The notes under the pieces were generated by a model. The model was not told the origin of the DNA. It saw only the letters and a program-made list of their open reading frames with translations, and did not search any database. This document shows positions 13,641 through 28,269 of a DNA stretch of 64,000 bases, piece by piece; position 1 is the first letter of the stretch, and every line of letters starts with the position of its first letter. Source of the stretch: Chrysomallon squamiferum (Eukaryota; Mollusca; Gastropoda; Neomphalida; Peltospiridae). The stretch lies in the NCBI GenBank assembly GCA_012295275.1, contig CM022676.1:9694586-9758585 (forward strand), read 5' to 3'. Both the position numbers and the translations under genes were made by a program.

Positions 13641-15757
13641 ATTGGTGGTTTGTTCAGTTTTGTTAGTTTGTTTGGTGGGGGGGTTTTCTTAAAGAACTTT
13701 CTTCTGTTATTTTCTTATTTCTTCTTGTTCTTCCCTTTATTAGTATTTTTTTATTATATCTTCATTCAGAACATTCAGTTTATAAAAATAACAGCATTTA
13801 AATACAAATTTGCTTTTTCACTCAGAATGATTGAATACAGTCTCGTTGATAATGTAAGGTGTCTTAGCATGTTACAGTTAAATATTTTAAATAAAAAGAA
13901 AGAAATACAGATTGTGTTTATACATTTGTTTTTATTAACCAAAATAATTTGTATATTTCTGTATATTGTACAGTTTATTCATTGAAATGAATTAAGTCTA
14001 TTAATTATCTTCTTTTTTTTTTTTAAATTAATTTTTATAAACAGAAAGGAGTGTGCTTTTAGTCATATACTTTCTTTAACATTTCCAAAAATAGAGAAAA
14101 AGATTTTTATTAAATATATTTTCAAAAAATTAAAAATCAAAAATCAAAAAAAATCATATCTCCAACAGTGCTATAGTTTTATCAGTTTCTTATGTACAGG
14201 GATCATTTTTTTATCTTATTTATTATTATTTTTTTTAGTGGGTGTAAATACACCTGCATAAGTAAAGTAAATTTATACACCTGTAGTTTATTACTTACAG
14301 CCAAAAAGTAATTGAAAACAGAAACAACTAAATTAAACTTGTAATTTATATGATGAAGAAAAATGCGAATTTATTGTTTCTGTAGTATTAAATAAAATAA
14401 AAAGTATTTGTTAGTTAATGGTGCCATTTTTTTTAGGTCTTCTTTGTGTTGTGATTTAAAAAAATATATATATCTACTTGTTTTTACATAGGTTGAAATA
14501 CATACCTGTATTTATTACTTAACTTCAGCACCTTAATAGTTCAGATAAAATAAAGTGTAATGAAAAAAATCTTCATAGTGCTGACATTGCTTCAGATTTT
14601 AAATTTTATTTTGATGGCAATCAGTATACAATTTCAGTTTTTTAATCGTTATTTCTCTCTTTTTTTAGCATGTTATTGCATGTCTTAAGCTCTCTCTCTC
14701 AGTTTTTGATAACTCTCTCTCTCTCTCAATCTTAATCAGAATCTCAACCTTTTTATTGTTAATTTATCTCTTTATCTATTTCTTTGTTTTTCTCTTTGTC
14801 TCACTTCCCCACGCCTTGTCTTTGTTTACTGAAACAATTCTATTTAAATAACTAATACTTATTTGTCTAATCCTTCTCTTTTCATTTCTAGACTTTATAA
14901 CCAGTGAAATTCATACTGCATACATTGCAAACAGAATAAAAGAAATTTTAGCCTGAATTGTTTCAGAAATAATACTTGTTCTCTCTAAACATTTGGTTTA
15001 TTGTCGATGTTTTTTTTTTTTTTTTATGGAGGTCATAGATTGCATTGTGGTTAAGACATCAAGAATAACATGGTTATAGAATGGAGGGTTGGGTTGTGGT
15101 GGGGGGTTGATAGGAATGAAACGTACTTTTTGAGCATGGAGAATAATGAAGTATTTTCTCTTTTCTTTTTTTTCTTTTTCAATTTTTTTTCTTTCATTCT
15201 TTCTTTCTTTTTTTTTGTTCTTTTTTTTTCCTAGTTCTTTTTATTAGGCTTTCCGTTGTTTTGTTAAACAGGTTTTAGTTTAAGTGAGAGCCAACTGCAC
15301 TTAAAATGAACAACAGAAACAGAAAGGGTCTGTTTTGGAAGGTGTTCAGTGGGGACACCTGTAATACTGTTACACGTATTGTTCGAATGTGTAAATCATA
15401 CAATGCTCGTGTACCCATGTTGTGGGGCTTCTTATTGCAATGCATTTTATTTTTGTAATAACTAAACATATTTATTAATAATGTTAGAGTTTAAATTTGT
15501 TTTAAAAAAAAAAGAAAATATGTGGTGTTCATACAAATATACCTCTCCTGGAAACTGCCCTTGTTTTGGCTGCGGTGTTTTTATGAGCCTGCCTGGCTTT
15601 CATTCACAAAGAGACTTGAGAGTCAATCTCGTTTAACTGCCTAATTAAAATGTTTGCTTTCTGTCGCACACAGAACTGTTATTTGAAATATCCCAAGGGG
15701 AGAATAAAGGAATTAACTGAAAGTAAAACAGCAAAATTAGTGTAAAGCAGCATGTAG
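13641..15757. other. AT-rich non-coding DNA
   Basis: T-rich and A-rich runs dominate. The part at about 15545-15680 is less repetitive, with a splice-acceptor-like CTTTCTGTCGCACACAG, but no exon can be closed. Confidence 0.5.

Positions 15758-15804
<47 letters not shown>
15758..15804. repeat. (GT)n microsatellite
   Basis: About 22 GT units, preceded by GTAGGTAT. Confidence 0.97.
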
Positions 15805-15805
<1 letters not shown>

Positions 15806-16089
15806 CAAAGAAGAAAAATATTAATGTAAAATTTTACATGGTTTTCTGAGCAGTAAAATAGTCTTGAAAAAGTGGTATATTGAAATATTCTAATGTAATT
15901 AATTACATACATACATTTTTTTAACAAAAAAAATACAATTAAATAAATAAATAACAGTATTACCTCTCTTTATTATTAATTCAACACTCATATTTCCTGA
16001 ACTGTAAGAAAAAGCAACATTCTAAGACTTCTATTTCAAACATGTAGACCCTTGTTTTAACTCTGAAACATAAAAAGAGCAGTAATAGT

Positions 16090-16290
16090 TGATAATCACC
16101 TGTTTTAATCCCTAACTTATTGATCTACCCTGCAGAAACCCTACCCCACCCCACCTCTTGTTTTGAACCTTCACAGACAAGGAAATAACACTCATCTGTA
16201 CCAAACTGAAGCCACCACCTTTTTCAAACCCACCTTTATTCCCCTCCCTCCCTCCCTCCCTGTCCCACCCAGACAGGTAATGAAACACTT
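16090..16290. other. C-rich segment with possible untranslated exon and G4 motif on the minus strand
   Basis: A run of CCCT units at 16241-16266 gives five or more GGG runs with very short loops on the minus strand. Acceptor-like CTACCCTGCAG ends at 16135 and donor-like GACAG/GTAATG lies at 16276/16277, bounding 141 bases. That interval would have to be untranslated. Splicing here is speculative. Confidence 0.25.
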
Positions 16291-18131
16291 GTCTTTAGTA
16301 TCACTTTATTGACCCGCCCCCTTTTTTCCCACCCTGGAAGATCAGAGACCACTGACAACAATATGTGCCAGCAGTCAGGTTTATTTATGGCTTGGTTACA
16401 GAAAGTCATAAAAATCTGTTCCCTTCAGTGTGTTTTTTTATTTTTATTGTGTCTGTCTGTCTGTATGTATGTCTGTGTAGTTTATATACTTATTTATGTG
16501 GCTGTAGTGAAGTCTGAAGTAGCGAGAATTTGTAGTTTCTGACATATTTGTTTTTTCATTTTGTTGCATATTTTATTTTAATTTACTTTTATCTTTTTTT
16601 TTAATATTTTTTTTTTTTTTTTTTTTGAGCCAAATATTTCTTGGAATTTTAAAAGCCATTTAATGAAACACAACTGCACATGCCTAACTTTTCTTTCGTT
16701 TTCGTATTTAATGTGTTAAGAAGGTAAGATAGAATAAAAATGAAATTAAATTCTTGGGATTGAAGCCGTGTCTTTTAATTTTATTTACTTATTTATTTAT
16801 TTTAATTTTCAGTCTTTTATTTAAAAATAAACACATAGTTCCTGGCCCATTTGTCTTCATAAACAAATCACTGATAAGAAAAAAAAAACTTTTTCAAAAA
16901 TTTAAAGACAAAATTTAAATGACAAGATACCAAATCACTTCTACATTTTAAATTTATCAGTGTCATTACTACAGAAAATATAAATCTTTGAAATCTTTTT
17001 TTATATATATATATTTCTTTCCTTTCTTCTTTTGTTTATTTTTTTATTTTTATTTTTTTTTATATGTAAAATAAACTACAACCTTTGTACCAAATAAACT
17101 TTTATGTTCATGAAGTGAACAAAACTCTACACAGGTTGAGTCACGCTAACAGTGCACGTTCAAAAGAAAGCACAAAAAAAAAAAATAAAAATAATATTGT
17201 TGCTTTAAAACGAAAAGAACAGATCCATTCGACAAGTAATTTTGCAAAGGATTGTGGGAGATTTGTACCTTTACAAGAGTGAAGATAGAATACTCAGTGG
17301 ATATTTTGTTTGGTTCTAAATTGGATATTTAGAGATTTAAAAGAAAGTTTGTTCTGTGAAAATGGATTCCAGGTTTTATGAGTGTTTTCACGTAACACCG
17401 ACATTGTGTGATCTTGTTTGGAAATACACGAAGAGGGGGTTAACACTTAATCACACCTGATAGGTAGGCAGGTGAAAGAAACAGGTAATAATAATATGTC
17501 TACATTTGTAAATTTAAAAAAAAATCCAGGTGTTTATATTAAGGTTAATGAGGTAACTGTGTATGGTGTGTGTGTGTTTCTGAACATGGTTTTAAAAACT
17601 TTTTTTTTTTCCAGTGCATTTAGTAAATGTAACCTTTTTATATTTTAATAGTGTGAGTGTCTATATGTCAATAATGTGACAGAGGGATTGCATTTTTAAT
17701 TTACTATAGCAAAAAAATGTTCTGTTATTTATAAACATTGATATGTAAATTTAAAGAAATAATGTTTATTAAAGTAAACTCAATCCTTTTTATTATTTAT
17801 TATTTTTTTTTTTTTCTTTATCCATTTATAGTATGTCTGTGTATGTCTTTAAATGTGTGTGCTTAGAATGTTACTTTTGTTGTTAGCAGTAGCAGCAGTA
17901 GTAGTAGTAGTAGTAGTAGTAGCTGTGGGAAATATAAATGGTGTTCATATTTATAGTTGCAGGTGTAATTTAAAACCAAATGGCATGTTTATGGTTGAAT
18001 AAATCTGTAGACATCTATATATCATTTTGAAATACATTTAAAAAACTTTTGCCCCAATACAATTATAATTTGTAATGGTGCTATATTTAAAAAAGATGTA
18101 TATATTGTTAATTTATACATACATATATACA

Positions 18132-18171
<40 letters not shown>

Positions 18172-20930
18172 CATGTATAACAAAAATCTAAAACTCTTTC
18201 ATCTTGACTAATTTAAAAGGGCTTTTACCTTCAACTACATATTTATAAATTTTTTTCTTCTTTTTCCCATTCTTTTTTTTTTTTTTTACTTTCAATAATG
18301 AGTTAAAAAGACAAAAATAAACAAACAAACAAAAAAAAACAAACACAACAAAACAAAACAAAGAAAGAATAGTCACATTTTATTCTGATAATGTTCTCAC
18401 CTGTTTCCTTCAAATCTAATCTTTCTAGAAATCAAAGACCTTTCCCCACCCCTTAGGTCCAAAGTTCTCTGAGGGTGTGGGTTTTATGTTTCTACATTAA
18501 ACAGCCACCTGTGTATTGGCCTCATTTAGATTGCAATATTCAGTGGCCTCTTAAGAGAGGTCATCATGGTACACTAGTAGGGTCTGCCTGATTAACAGCA
18601 GCCATCTTTGATAGACTTGTTCAGGGCTTTTAAAATGTATTTATTGTTTTATGATGTTCACTGGTCATGTCTCTAAGTAATGGAAGAAAATGATGTGTTG
18701 TGTTTGTTGGGGGGGATATGATAAAACTTTGCAGGAGGATATGTGATTATGCTAGAGTGTGTTTTCATGAAGGTCATAGGAATATTTTAGTGATAGAATC
18801 TGTGAAAATATAATTTTAAGATTTATCTATTGTGCATTGTTTTATTATTATGATCATCATCATCATCATTACCACCATCATCATCACTATTGTCATCATT
18901 ACCATCACCATCATTATTTTTTTATTTATTATTAAAGTATGCTTAAATTTAAAATAAGGAAAAAAGAATAAAAATAGTTTTATAACTTACTATCTTAAAA
19001 AAAAAGTTTTATATTTTACTATCATCATTATTATTACCTATAAATTATTTAATAATTATTGAAGAGATAAATATAAAAGTTAAAATGAATGAATAAATAA
19101 ATAAATAAATAAATAAATAAAAATAAAAATAAAAGAACATTGAAACAAGATCATTAATATTCATACATAGTACTTCAGAACCACAAATAATGAAAAAATA
19201 AAAGGGTAAAAGACTCCCATTTGTAACTGATACCTTCGAGCTATCTGTTTAAAACAAGTTTAAACTTAGACACAGGCTGATATCACTGGCAGCAGTTTCA
19301 AATATGTTGTCTAGGTAAAGAGTTATTCAGTGAAAATCTTACGGGGAAAAAATATGCTTACTCTTCAGTTTTATATGGATCCATTTTTAAAGAAAATTAA
19401 AGCTTTCTGCCTGTGTTTGTTGTGAGACATATTTTTTTTTTTTTTTTTTTTTTTTAAATAAATAGTTGAATTAATTTTTTTTTTTTTTTTTTTTAAATGG
19501 CTGGTTGAAATATATTTAAAAAAAAATAATGAATATTTTATAAATAGGTGTGTGTGTGTGTGTGTGAACAAGAAACTTTCAAAATGGCTGGGGTTTTTTA
19601 TTCTGATTTTAATTATAAATATTGTTTATTTTAAAAAGTGAATATGTTAAAAAGAAGACTAAAAAAAAGACAATACAATAAAATAATTTTTTTTTAAATA
19701 TGCCATTGATTTAAAAAATATGTTTAAGAAAAGATTTTCAGACAAAATTGAAATATAGAATTCACTCTGACAGCACCTATATATCTCTGTACTTTTAATT
19801 TTAAAATGACTGATGGAAATGGGAAAAAATAATTAAAGTGAAAAATGGAAATAAAAACTGAATTACAGGCCTTTATGTTCAGTAACAATGTGCTTTTATA
19901 AATAAACTGAAGAATTTTAAAAGACAAATAAAAAAGTAAATGATTGAAAAGGTAAAAAAAAGGACAGTTTTGATAATAGAAAAATGCTCAATTTTTTTTT
20001 CATGACAAATGTTTTGTTCATTTATACAATTCATTAGTAAAGAAAGAAAGTTTGTCGAAATGATAAATGGTTTATTAAAAATATATCTTCAGACTAAACT
20101 GAACTACAATTTTTTGTGTGGATTTTTTGTTATTATTTTTTTCAAAGACCATATATATATTTATAGAGTTCAGTTGCAAGTGGGTGAAAAACAAAATGAT
20201 TTTTGCTGAAAATGAAATATACAGTTCTAAGTATACATATATTTTTTCAAATGATACGTTTTTGTTTTCTTTCAGTTACAAGATATTTATATAAAAAAAA
20301 ATGAATCCAAAACCAAACAATAATTTTTTTTTTTTTTATAAAATTTATTTGTATATAGAAAATTTGAAGAGCATTAAATTTTGGTAAAACACACTTGTAT
20401 GCACCACACACACACACACACACACAGATCATGTTAATTTTTCCATGAGAATTAATTTATTTTCAGTTTATTTTTGTTTTTATTTTACCCCCAGATATTT
20501 CAGGTACAAACACACACATAGACATGTTTATTTATATAAAAATTCAAACTTTATTTCTAAGCAAAATATAAATATTGTATGTCATCTATGATTCATAAGT
20601 AAACACTCCTATTTTAAGAGTATTGCAAGTGTTTAATATAACGTTTTATAACACACTGAATCAGTGCACTAGGTAATAAATTATGTGATACTCTACTCTG
20701 TGTTAACAGAAGTAATAAAAATGTCTGTGCAGATCAGTGCATTAGTAATTAAAATATATTTGTATTTGCTTTATTTTCTTCTTTAATTGCTACAGATAAA
20801 ATTTTATGTGTTTCATGTTTAATTAGACTGAGCTTAGATACATATATACATACATACACATGCATACAAAAACACATACACACATTATATAGAAGCATAG
20901 ATACATATGCATATACAGACACATATAGAG
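16291..20930. other. AT-rich non-coding DNA with simple repeats
   Basis: Contains AGT repeats (17884-17922), an AT run (18134-18167), CAT repeats (18850-18915), (AAAT)n (19087-19130), poly-T runs (for example 19434-19455, 19478-19495), a short GT run at 19549-19566 and CA at 20406-20426. A more complex stretch at 18420-18620 is not recognised. No gene is supported. Confidence 0.6.
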
Positions 20931-21104
20931 AGGCATGCATACTCATACACACATGCACATAAACATATATATATATATATATACACATAAACAGACAGAT
21001 ACACACATACACAAATAAATCAATTTTATCTGGCTGCAGAAATATAGGGTGCACTGGAAATGAAATATTGGCATGGAATAATGACCCCTTAAACCTGTTT
21101 TGAT

Positions 21105-21228
21105 ATATATATGTGTGTGTGTTTGTCTGTGTGTGTGGTAAATGTGGCTGTATTTCTGTCAGATATCTGTTTATGTGTGGTTGTATGTCTGCATCAGTGC
21201 ATGGAATGTATGCAATTTGGTTTCTATG

Positions 21229-21279
<51 letters not shown>

Positions 21280-21390
21280 GTGTGTGTGTTAACTAAGCTT
21301 GCATTTCTGTCAGGTATCTGTGTATGTTGTGTATCTGTATCAGTGCATGGTATGTATGCAATGTTTTTTCTGTGTCAACTGTGTTTATGT
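21105..21390. repeat. GT microsatellite flanked by a duplicated segment
   Basis: A (GT)n tract at about 21230-21290 lies between two copies of a segment containing TTTCTGTCAG(A/G)TATCTGT and ATCAGTGCATGG(A/T)ATGTATG (near 21153-21212 and 21305-21360). The duplicated segments suggest one unit of a longer decayed tandem repeat. Confidence 0.75.
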
Positions 21391-24052
21391 TTTTGTGTTT
21401 GCAAATCTAATATATCTTCTAGGATGATATCTCTTTATCTGAGAGAGAAAAAAAAAAAATTGTATTAAAATGTAATTGTAAAAAAAACCCCATAATATCC
21501 AAAGTTAAATAAAACATTTCTTTCTTCAGTTTTGACGTGTGAATCATTGCACTGTGAAAGATTTATGATAAGATCTAACTATCATATCATCAACAACAAT
21601 CTGATAGATAATTTATCTTTTTTGTTAAGTACATTTTTTCAGATTTCATTTCAATTCTTCACGAATATTAATATTTTTATTTTTTATTTTTTATCTAACA
21701 ATAAATAAATCATAACCACCTATTAAAACGTGTTGAGATAAAATTTTGGAATAAATAGTGCAGCATTTATTATTATATTTAAAAAAAATATATTTATAAG
21801 AATGAAATGAGATTACAGAAGGAAAGAAAAAAAGAAGAAGAAAACATTGACAACATCCTTGTTGTAGTAGTTGGGTACTTTGTTAAGAAAAAACTTTCAT
21901 CAGAAAAGGCATTCATGTATTCAAACTATGTGCATATAGGCAAAAAGGTATATTTTAATCCATTATTTTAATAATAGGCATAATTATTATTCAGTTATTA
22001 TTGTTATTTTAGTTATTAGTGATGTTGTTATTATTTCTGCTGCTGTTGTTGTTGGTGGTGGTGGTGGTGGTGGTAGAGGTGGTAGTAATAATGATGATAT
22101 TTGTTGTTGTGTTTTAAATATAAGATCCAGTTATCACATCATCCAAAAAAAAAAAAAAAAGTTTTTTTTTTTTCCCCTTTCTTTCACAATTTGAACTGGC
22201 TTTGGGAATGAAACAAAACAAAAAATGAGTAGAAAAACAGCTCAATAATGAAGATGTTTGTTGTTTTATTTTATATATATATATATATATATATAGATCC
22301 AGTTATCTAACAGTCCAAAAAAAAACTTTCTTTGACAAGTCGAACAGGCTTTTTCTTCGAATCAAACACAACGAAAAATGAGTTGAACACTGAATGTAGG
22401 TTATGACTACTAGGTGTGTTGTCAATAACCAGCGAAGGATGACTGTCTCCTTTCAGAGCTCTCCTCTTCAGAAAGATAAGGTTATTATTTTTTTTTTTTT
22501 TTTTAAATCTTATTTTTTTCAGCGTCAGGGTAGGATTAAGTGAGATTACAGGGTGGTGGGGGGTACATGTCTCGTTTGTAATGAAATGAAATAAAACAGA
22601 CAATAGCGGTTGTTATATCCTGCTGTGAAAAATATTTTGTTCAAATTTATATTTCTTTGAGGATTTCCAGTATATATATATGTATATATTTATTTTCTTC
22701 TTTTTTTTTGTGTGTTGGTTTAATGCTTAAAATTAGGGTAGATGTTTTTTTGGGTCAGAAAACCAAGAGTTGTGTTTGTGTCTCTTTGTTTGTCTCTGTC
22801 TCTGTGTCTCTCTCAAGTTGTAAATCTAGTTTAGTTTCAGCTTTTTTAAAAGCTAGTTATTTATATATTTATTTATTTTCATTATTTTTATTATATACAT
22901 AGATATATTGTTTTTGTTGTTTGTTTATTTGTTTACTTTTGTTTATTTGGGTACAGGAAAAAATTTTGAAATTTTAATCTTAACTGTTTTTTAAAATACT
23001 TAATTATTTCCATAACTAAGTCTTAGGGTGGTAGATTGATGAAATTAAAGCCTACCATTTCTATAACATCTGCATAATATTCAGACAATCAAATGATCTT
23101 TTTGTAATAACTAAAGTGTGAATTTTATTTCAAAATTCTAAAACTGTAATTGATAAGTAAAACATTGTGTAACATGGTATCTATACATTTAATTTAATTT
23201 ATCACTCAGTTATTTTTATTCAGTGACAGTGATGTATAACAAATGTAAAAGTTTTCATGTCACAATTTTTGCTAATTAAATTTGTAATACTGCCTGTTAC
23301 ATGAACAAAATCATTTTAGAATTTTCCATTTTTATATCATTTATTTTTCTTCATTTTTCTTTTAATTATTTTTCTTTTTTAATTTATTTTTTTTTATTAT
23401 TTTTTTTTCGTTTATTTTTGTTTTTTAATTTATTTATTTTTATTTTTTTATTTTGTTTATTTTCATTTTTAGATTAATTTTTTTTTATTGAACCCGAGCC
23501 AAGCAGTTTTTCCCACAGTTTCTGCAAAACAGAATTTTGTGTCTGCCCGTTATCTTTCATAAAATGTGAATTTAAAATTTGTTTGACAGTAATGAATGGT
23601 AAATGTCAGGTTTATGTAATCTGACCAACCTTTTTCTCTTCAGGTAAAAAACCCAGGTACACTTTAGATAAATTTTAAAAACAAGTTTGTTTTTCAAATC
23701 TTTTCTGGTATGAGTGGTTGGCAAATGTGTTTTTCCCTCACATTTAATGTAGTTTTGATTTTTATTGATTACTTTTGTTGTTGTTCTTCTCTTTTTTTTT
23801 AGTTATTATTACATATATTTTATGTGTGAGTTGTTGGTTTTTTTTGGTTATTTTTTTTAAATTCTTCTAATTATTTAGGTTATTTTTCTGCCACATGCTT
23901 TGCCAGTTTCTGTTTTCTATTCCCATTCTAACTGGGACTGGCTGTACTTTAGTTTTAGTCTTGGGCATGAGATACAGTTGGTCACTGGATGAGTTCTTGT
24001 ATCCATCCCATTGTTGTGTTTTCTCATTCCAACCAGTACCTTAGGCTTTACT
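21391..24052. other. AT-rich non-coding DNA
   Basis: Includes GGT/GTT trinucleotide repeats (22037-22085), a diverged tandem pair sharing AGATCCAGTTATC near 22122 and 22297, an AT run near 22271-22295, and long T-rich runs at 23330-23470. No coding features recognised. Confidence 0.55.
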
Positions 24053-24114
24053 ACTTCTTCTTCTTCATCTTCTTATTCTTTTTCTTCTTCTTCTTCTTCT
24101 TCTTCTTCTTCTTC
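24053..24114. repeat. (TTC)n microsatellite
   Basis: Imperfect TTC array with one CATCTTC and one TTATTC interruption. Confidence 0.95.
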
Positions 24115-24449
24115 ACCACCTCTATCAGATCACATCACTTGAACAAATGCTGCTGTATGTTACAAGTTCCTCGTAGGTCCATGTACCTCGTAACCGATTT
24201 ACCTCGTTCTGTCTCTGCTCTGGTTTACATTCTGTGTTATTAACTTGGATAGATGGAAGATACATCAGAAACAGATACATGGGCTGTGTAGTGTAAGTTA
24301 ATTATTTTTTTTTTTTCTCACGAATCCACACTTACCTGCAATCTATTTCTTAATCACTTACGCTTCTTCAACTCGAAAAGCCTCAGATTCATTTTGGTAT
24401 GTAGACAAAACAGATTGGAAGTTGAAAAGGAAAAAAAAAAAGAAGAAGA

Positions 24450-25390
24450 AGAAAATTAAACCCTGGTTATAATTATAAGCGTAATAGTGGTTAACAGGTA
24501 AATGGTAATTTTAAATTTAAAAAAATGGTAAAGAGATTATTCATCTTCTGGTAGTAATAAGGAAAAAAAAGTCCTGGTTATAATTATAAGTATAACAATT
24601 AACAGTAGAAAGTAAAAATAAAATAAAATAAAGTAAAATAAAATACAGTTTACATATTGCATTAAAAAGGAAAAGGAAAAAGAGCATGATTATAATCATA
24701 GACAAAACAGTTTACACATAAGGAGTAATAAGTAAAAAAAAATCAGCAAAAAAATTATTCCTTTCTCATACAAAAATCATGTTTATAATTATAGAGATAA
24801 TATTTTAAACATAGGCCGTATTAAATTAAAAAAAACAGCTAAAAATGTATTCATCTACACACCAAAAAAAATACAAGGAAAAAAATGTATGGTAATTACA
24901 GACAACAGTTAACACGTAGGTAGCAATAAGTAAAAAAAAAATTGGCTAAAAGTTTATTGATCTTGTCAGACAAAAAAAAAAATATGTATCATGTTTATAA
25001 TTATAGACAAAACAGTTAACACATAAGCAGTAATAAGCAAAAAATATTCATCTTCTCATACAAAAAATTGAGAAAAAAAAAATCATGTTTATAATAATAG
25101 ACAAAACAGTTAACACCTAAGCAGTCATAAGTAAAAAAAAAAAAAAAAAATCAGCAAAAAATATTCATCGAAAAAATACACATCAAAAAATCAAGAAAAA
25201 ACCCCTCATGTTTATAATAATAGACAAAACAGTTAACACATAAGGATTAATAAGTAAAAAAAAAATCATCAAAAAAATGTATTCATCTTCTCAAACCAAA
25301 AAAAAAAAAAAGAAAAAAAAAAAATCATGTTTATAATTATAGAGATAACAGCTAACACATAGGCAATATTAAGTAAGAACTCAACTAAGA
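24450..25390. repeat. Tandem array, about 92-123-bp unit, nine copies
   Basis: Units contain TCATGTTTATAATTATAGAC then AAAACAGTTAACACATAAG and GCAGTAATAAGTAAAAAAAA, followed by CAGCAAAAAATATTCATCTTC. The TATAAT core lies near 24468, 24571, 24690, 24784, 24890, 24995, 25087, 25210 and 25329. Length variation comes mainly from A runs. Central copies are the most alike. Confidence 0.85.
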
Positions 25391-26230
25391 GGGGTTTTTT
25401 TTTAACTTCTAAGACGAAGTTCACACCACTGAGAGATAATTACAGCAGCTATGTGCTGTAGATACAAGATACAGAGTTCTGATACAAGATAGGCAGTACC
25501 GATGTTTTCATCATCCTCCTTCTTGCTGGCTCATGATCGTCATTCCTGTGGTGAGAGAGTTAGGCTTAATTTAATTTGATTACAGCTTATTGCAAAACAG
25601 TCTTGCAAGTCAGGCCTAATTTAATTTAATTATAGATCTTTTTTCTTTCTTTCTTTCTTTTTTTTTTTTTTTTTTTTTTTTTGTAAAGGAGTATTTGTAT
25701 TCTTACATATGTTTTGGGGGTTTTTTCTGTCGATATTTTCTTCTTATTCTTATTTTTTTTTTAAGCTTTCACTGAAATATCTGGAGGACTGCATATTATG
25801 GTTGGAATTGTTTATCTATATCTATCTATCTATCTATCTCTATATTTATATATATATATTGTTATTTCTTTACTTTTTCATTATTATCTTTTTGTACAGT
25901 TTTTATTTATTTATTTTTTGTTTGTTTTGGTTTTATTCCTTTTGTTAAATGAATAAATCAGTTATATACAAAGTATATTAAGATATTTCTGTGTGTATAG
26001 GACATTTAGAAGTTATATTCAGTTTTTGTTGCCTATTTCAAGATTATTTTCATGCTTTTGTTTATGTACAGTTGTATACTATTTGAGAAATGTATTCATG
26101 TGTACTTGATGTATATACAGGTTATGACTTGTGGTTACATCAGACAGAATTTGTATACTACGGGGAGTGTGTTTATTTGTATCTGGCATGTGCAAAATTT
26201 AAAGTATTATGAAATCTTTACACATGAGGA

Positions 26231-26261
<31 letters not shown>

Positions 26262-27461
26262 GTGTGTATGAAAGTGTATGTGTCCATGTTTATTAAGATA
26301 GAATTAGTTTTGTGTGTGTGTGTGTGTGGCATAATCTGTGTCTGTGTTTAGATTATTAACAAAAATTCTCTGTTACCTGGTGCACAATACATAATTTGTG
26401 TTTTGAGTGTCCAAAATATCTTTGTGTATACATCTGGAACATTTGAAATTTAAATACATGTAGAATATGTTTTATTATGTGAGCATACAAATATGTGTTG
26501 ATTATTTTAACAGACACACAGACACTTGTACAAACAAGTAGATTAGACAGACAGACAGACAGCTATGTTGCTGATGATATATGAGAAAGTTCTGTTTCAT
26601 AAAACAACAAAATGAACAGAGGAGATAGATATCTTTTTCTGATTATTATTGTTGTTGTTGTTATATTTTTTTAAATTTTATTTATTTATTTATTTATTTT
26701 TTTTTATTTATTTTGTTTTATTTTATTTATTTATTTATTTATTATTATTAATTTATTTTTTTAAATTTATTTTTATTTATTTTTTTTTAAAAAACAAAAT
26801 TCCCAGTGTATTTTCTACTTAATCTGTTACTTTCTAAATACAATTCATGGCAACAAAATTGATTTCACACAAATAACATTATCGCTACTTTGGTGAAAAT
26901 TAACAGTATTAAATTTTTTTTTAAATATCATAAATCAAATTACAAGCCACAGTGGGAAAATCTCACTGACAATACAATTAATATTTGTTCAAGTTTCAAC
27001 CCATCATGAAATGGGATGATTACAAAATGGTGCAACTTTCTCCTTATTGAATTAATTTTAAGCGAAAAACAAAAAGTTAAAAAAATATATTTTTAATTAA
27101 TTTTATAAATTTTTAATTTTAGACATATTATGTGTCAGATAGAGATTTAATTTATACATAATAGAGGCACTTTGTTGAATATTAATAAAGTAATTTATTT
27201 TTGTTAATAATTTCAGTAAAAAGTAAGCAGAATTATTAGATCACACAAAAAAAAAAGGACATTCTATAAAAGTCAGATGTATTTTATTCTACACACATAC
27301 ATCTCTGTGGATGGATTGATGAATTGATAGTTTATACATTCAGAAATATAAAAGAAAAATTTATTTTGTACAGGTACTTTCTGTCTATACACACAAATAT
27401 ATGGAGGACAGATACACTAAGAAATTTAAAAAAAAAAAAGAAACTTCGTATTTTTTATTGC

Positions 27462-27512
<51 letters not shown>

Positions 27513-28269
27513 GACACACTCACTCTTGTCCCCTCTCTATTCTGACTTGAGTAAATAAACACTGGAGTGTCTTATAGTGAGTACCTCGGAAAAGACTGCA
27601 GTGGCTTTTATTATGTTAACATGAATCTCGTTTTAAACACTTCTAACACACTGCACCATTATTTCTTACTTTGAATCCCAAGTTACATACAAATTCAACT
27701 GTTGCGTAACTTGAATTTCATTATAATTTCTTTGTATTTCTTATAATAATAACTTTATAAGTTACATGAAAATTAATTTCAGAAGTTTTTATGTGTCGTA
27801 ATTTTCATTATAATTATTTTATTTTGTGAACTAATTCCATCTATAAAATAATTTAACTTACATTTATATCCTCTGCATCTTGAATTTTATTATAATTATT
27901 TTATTTCTTTTATGAAAATAATTTAAATTAAGTTACATCTGATTAAGATTTTGTTGGATTAATCAAATTAGTATTTATGTTTCTTGCTATAATTAACAAG
28001 TTCTGTACAAATTCTGTTGTCAGGACTGTTTTAAGTCATGTTTATATGATTTCTTTGGACTGTACAGTTTGTGATAATAGTGCTTCAGATTACAAAGAAA
28101 TTCTGTTCTTAAGACTGTTATTTATATTTAACTCAGATTTCAATGAATACTCAATTAAATGTTTGTACTGGGTTATGATAAATAACTCAAATAACAAGGA
28201 TTAATCCTTTTTAGTGGAGTTTATAGAAATATTAATACAAATATACATCCTTTTTGTGAGCAGCTAAAT
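25391..28269. other. AT-rich non-coding DNA with microsatellites
   Basis: Contains poly-T (25659-25682), (TATC)n near 25814-25840, AT runs (26227-26254), GT (26310-26328), ATTT-rich sequence (26660-26790), and a (CT)n(CA)n compound repeat (27465-27512). Diverged repeats with TTCATTATAATT(A/T)(C/T)TTT near 27715, 27805 and 27885 form another weak tandem family. No gene supported. Confidence 0.6.

Noticed and set aside
13650-13985. 111-codon open frame rich in Phe/Leu/Ile
   Set aside because: Composition follows T-rich DNA; no start context, family similarity or splice sites.
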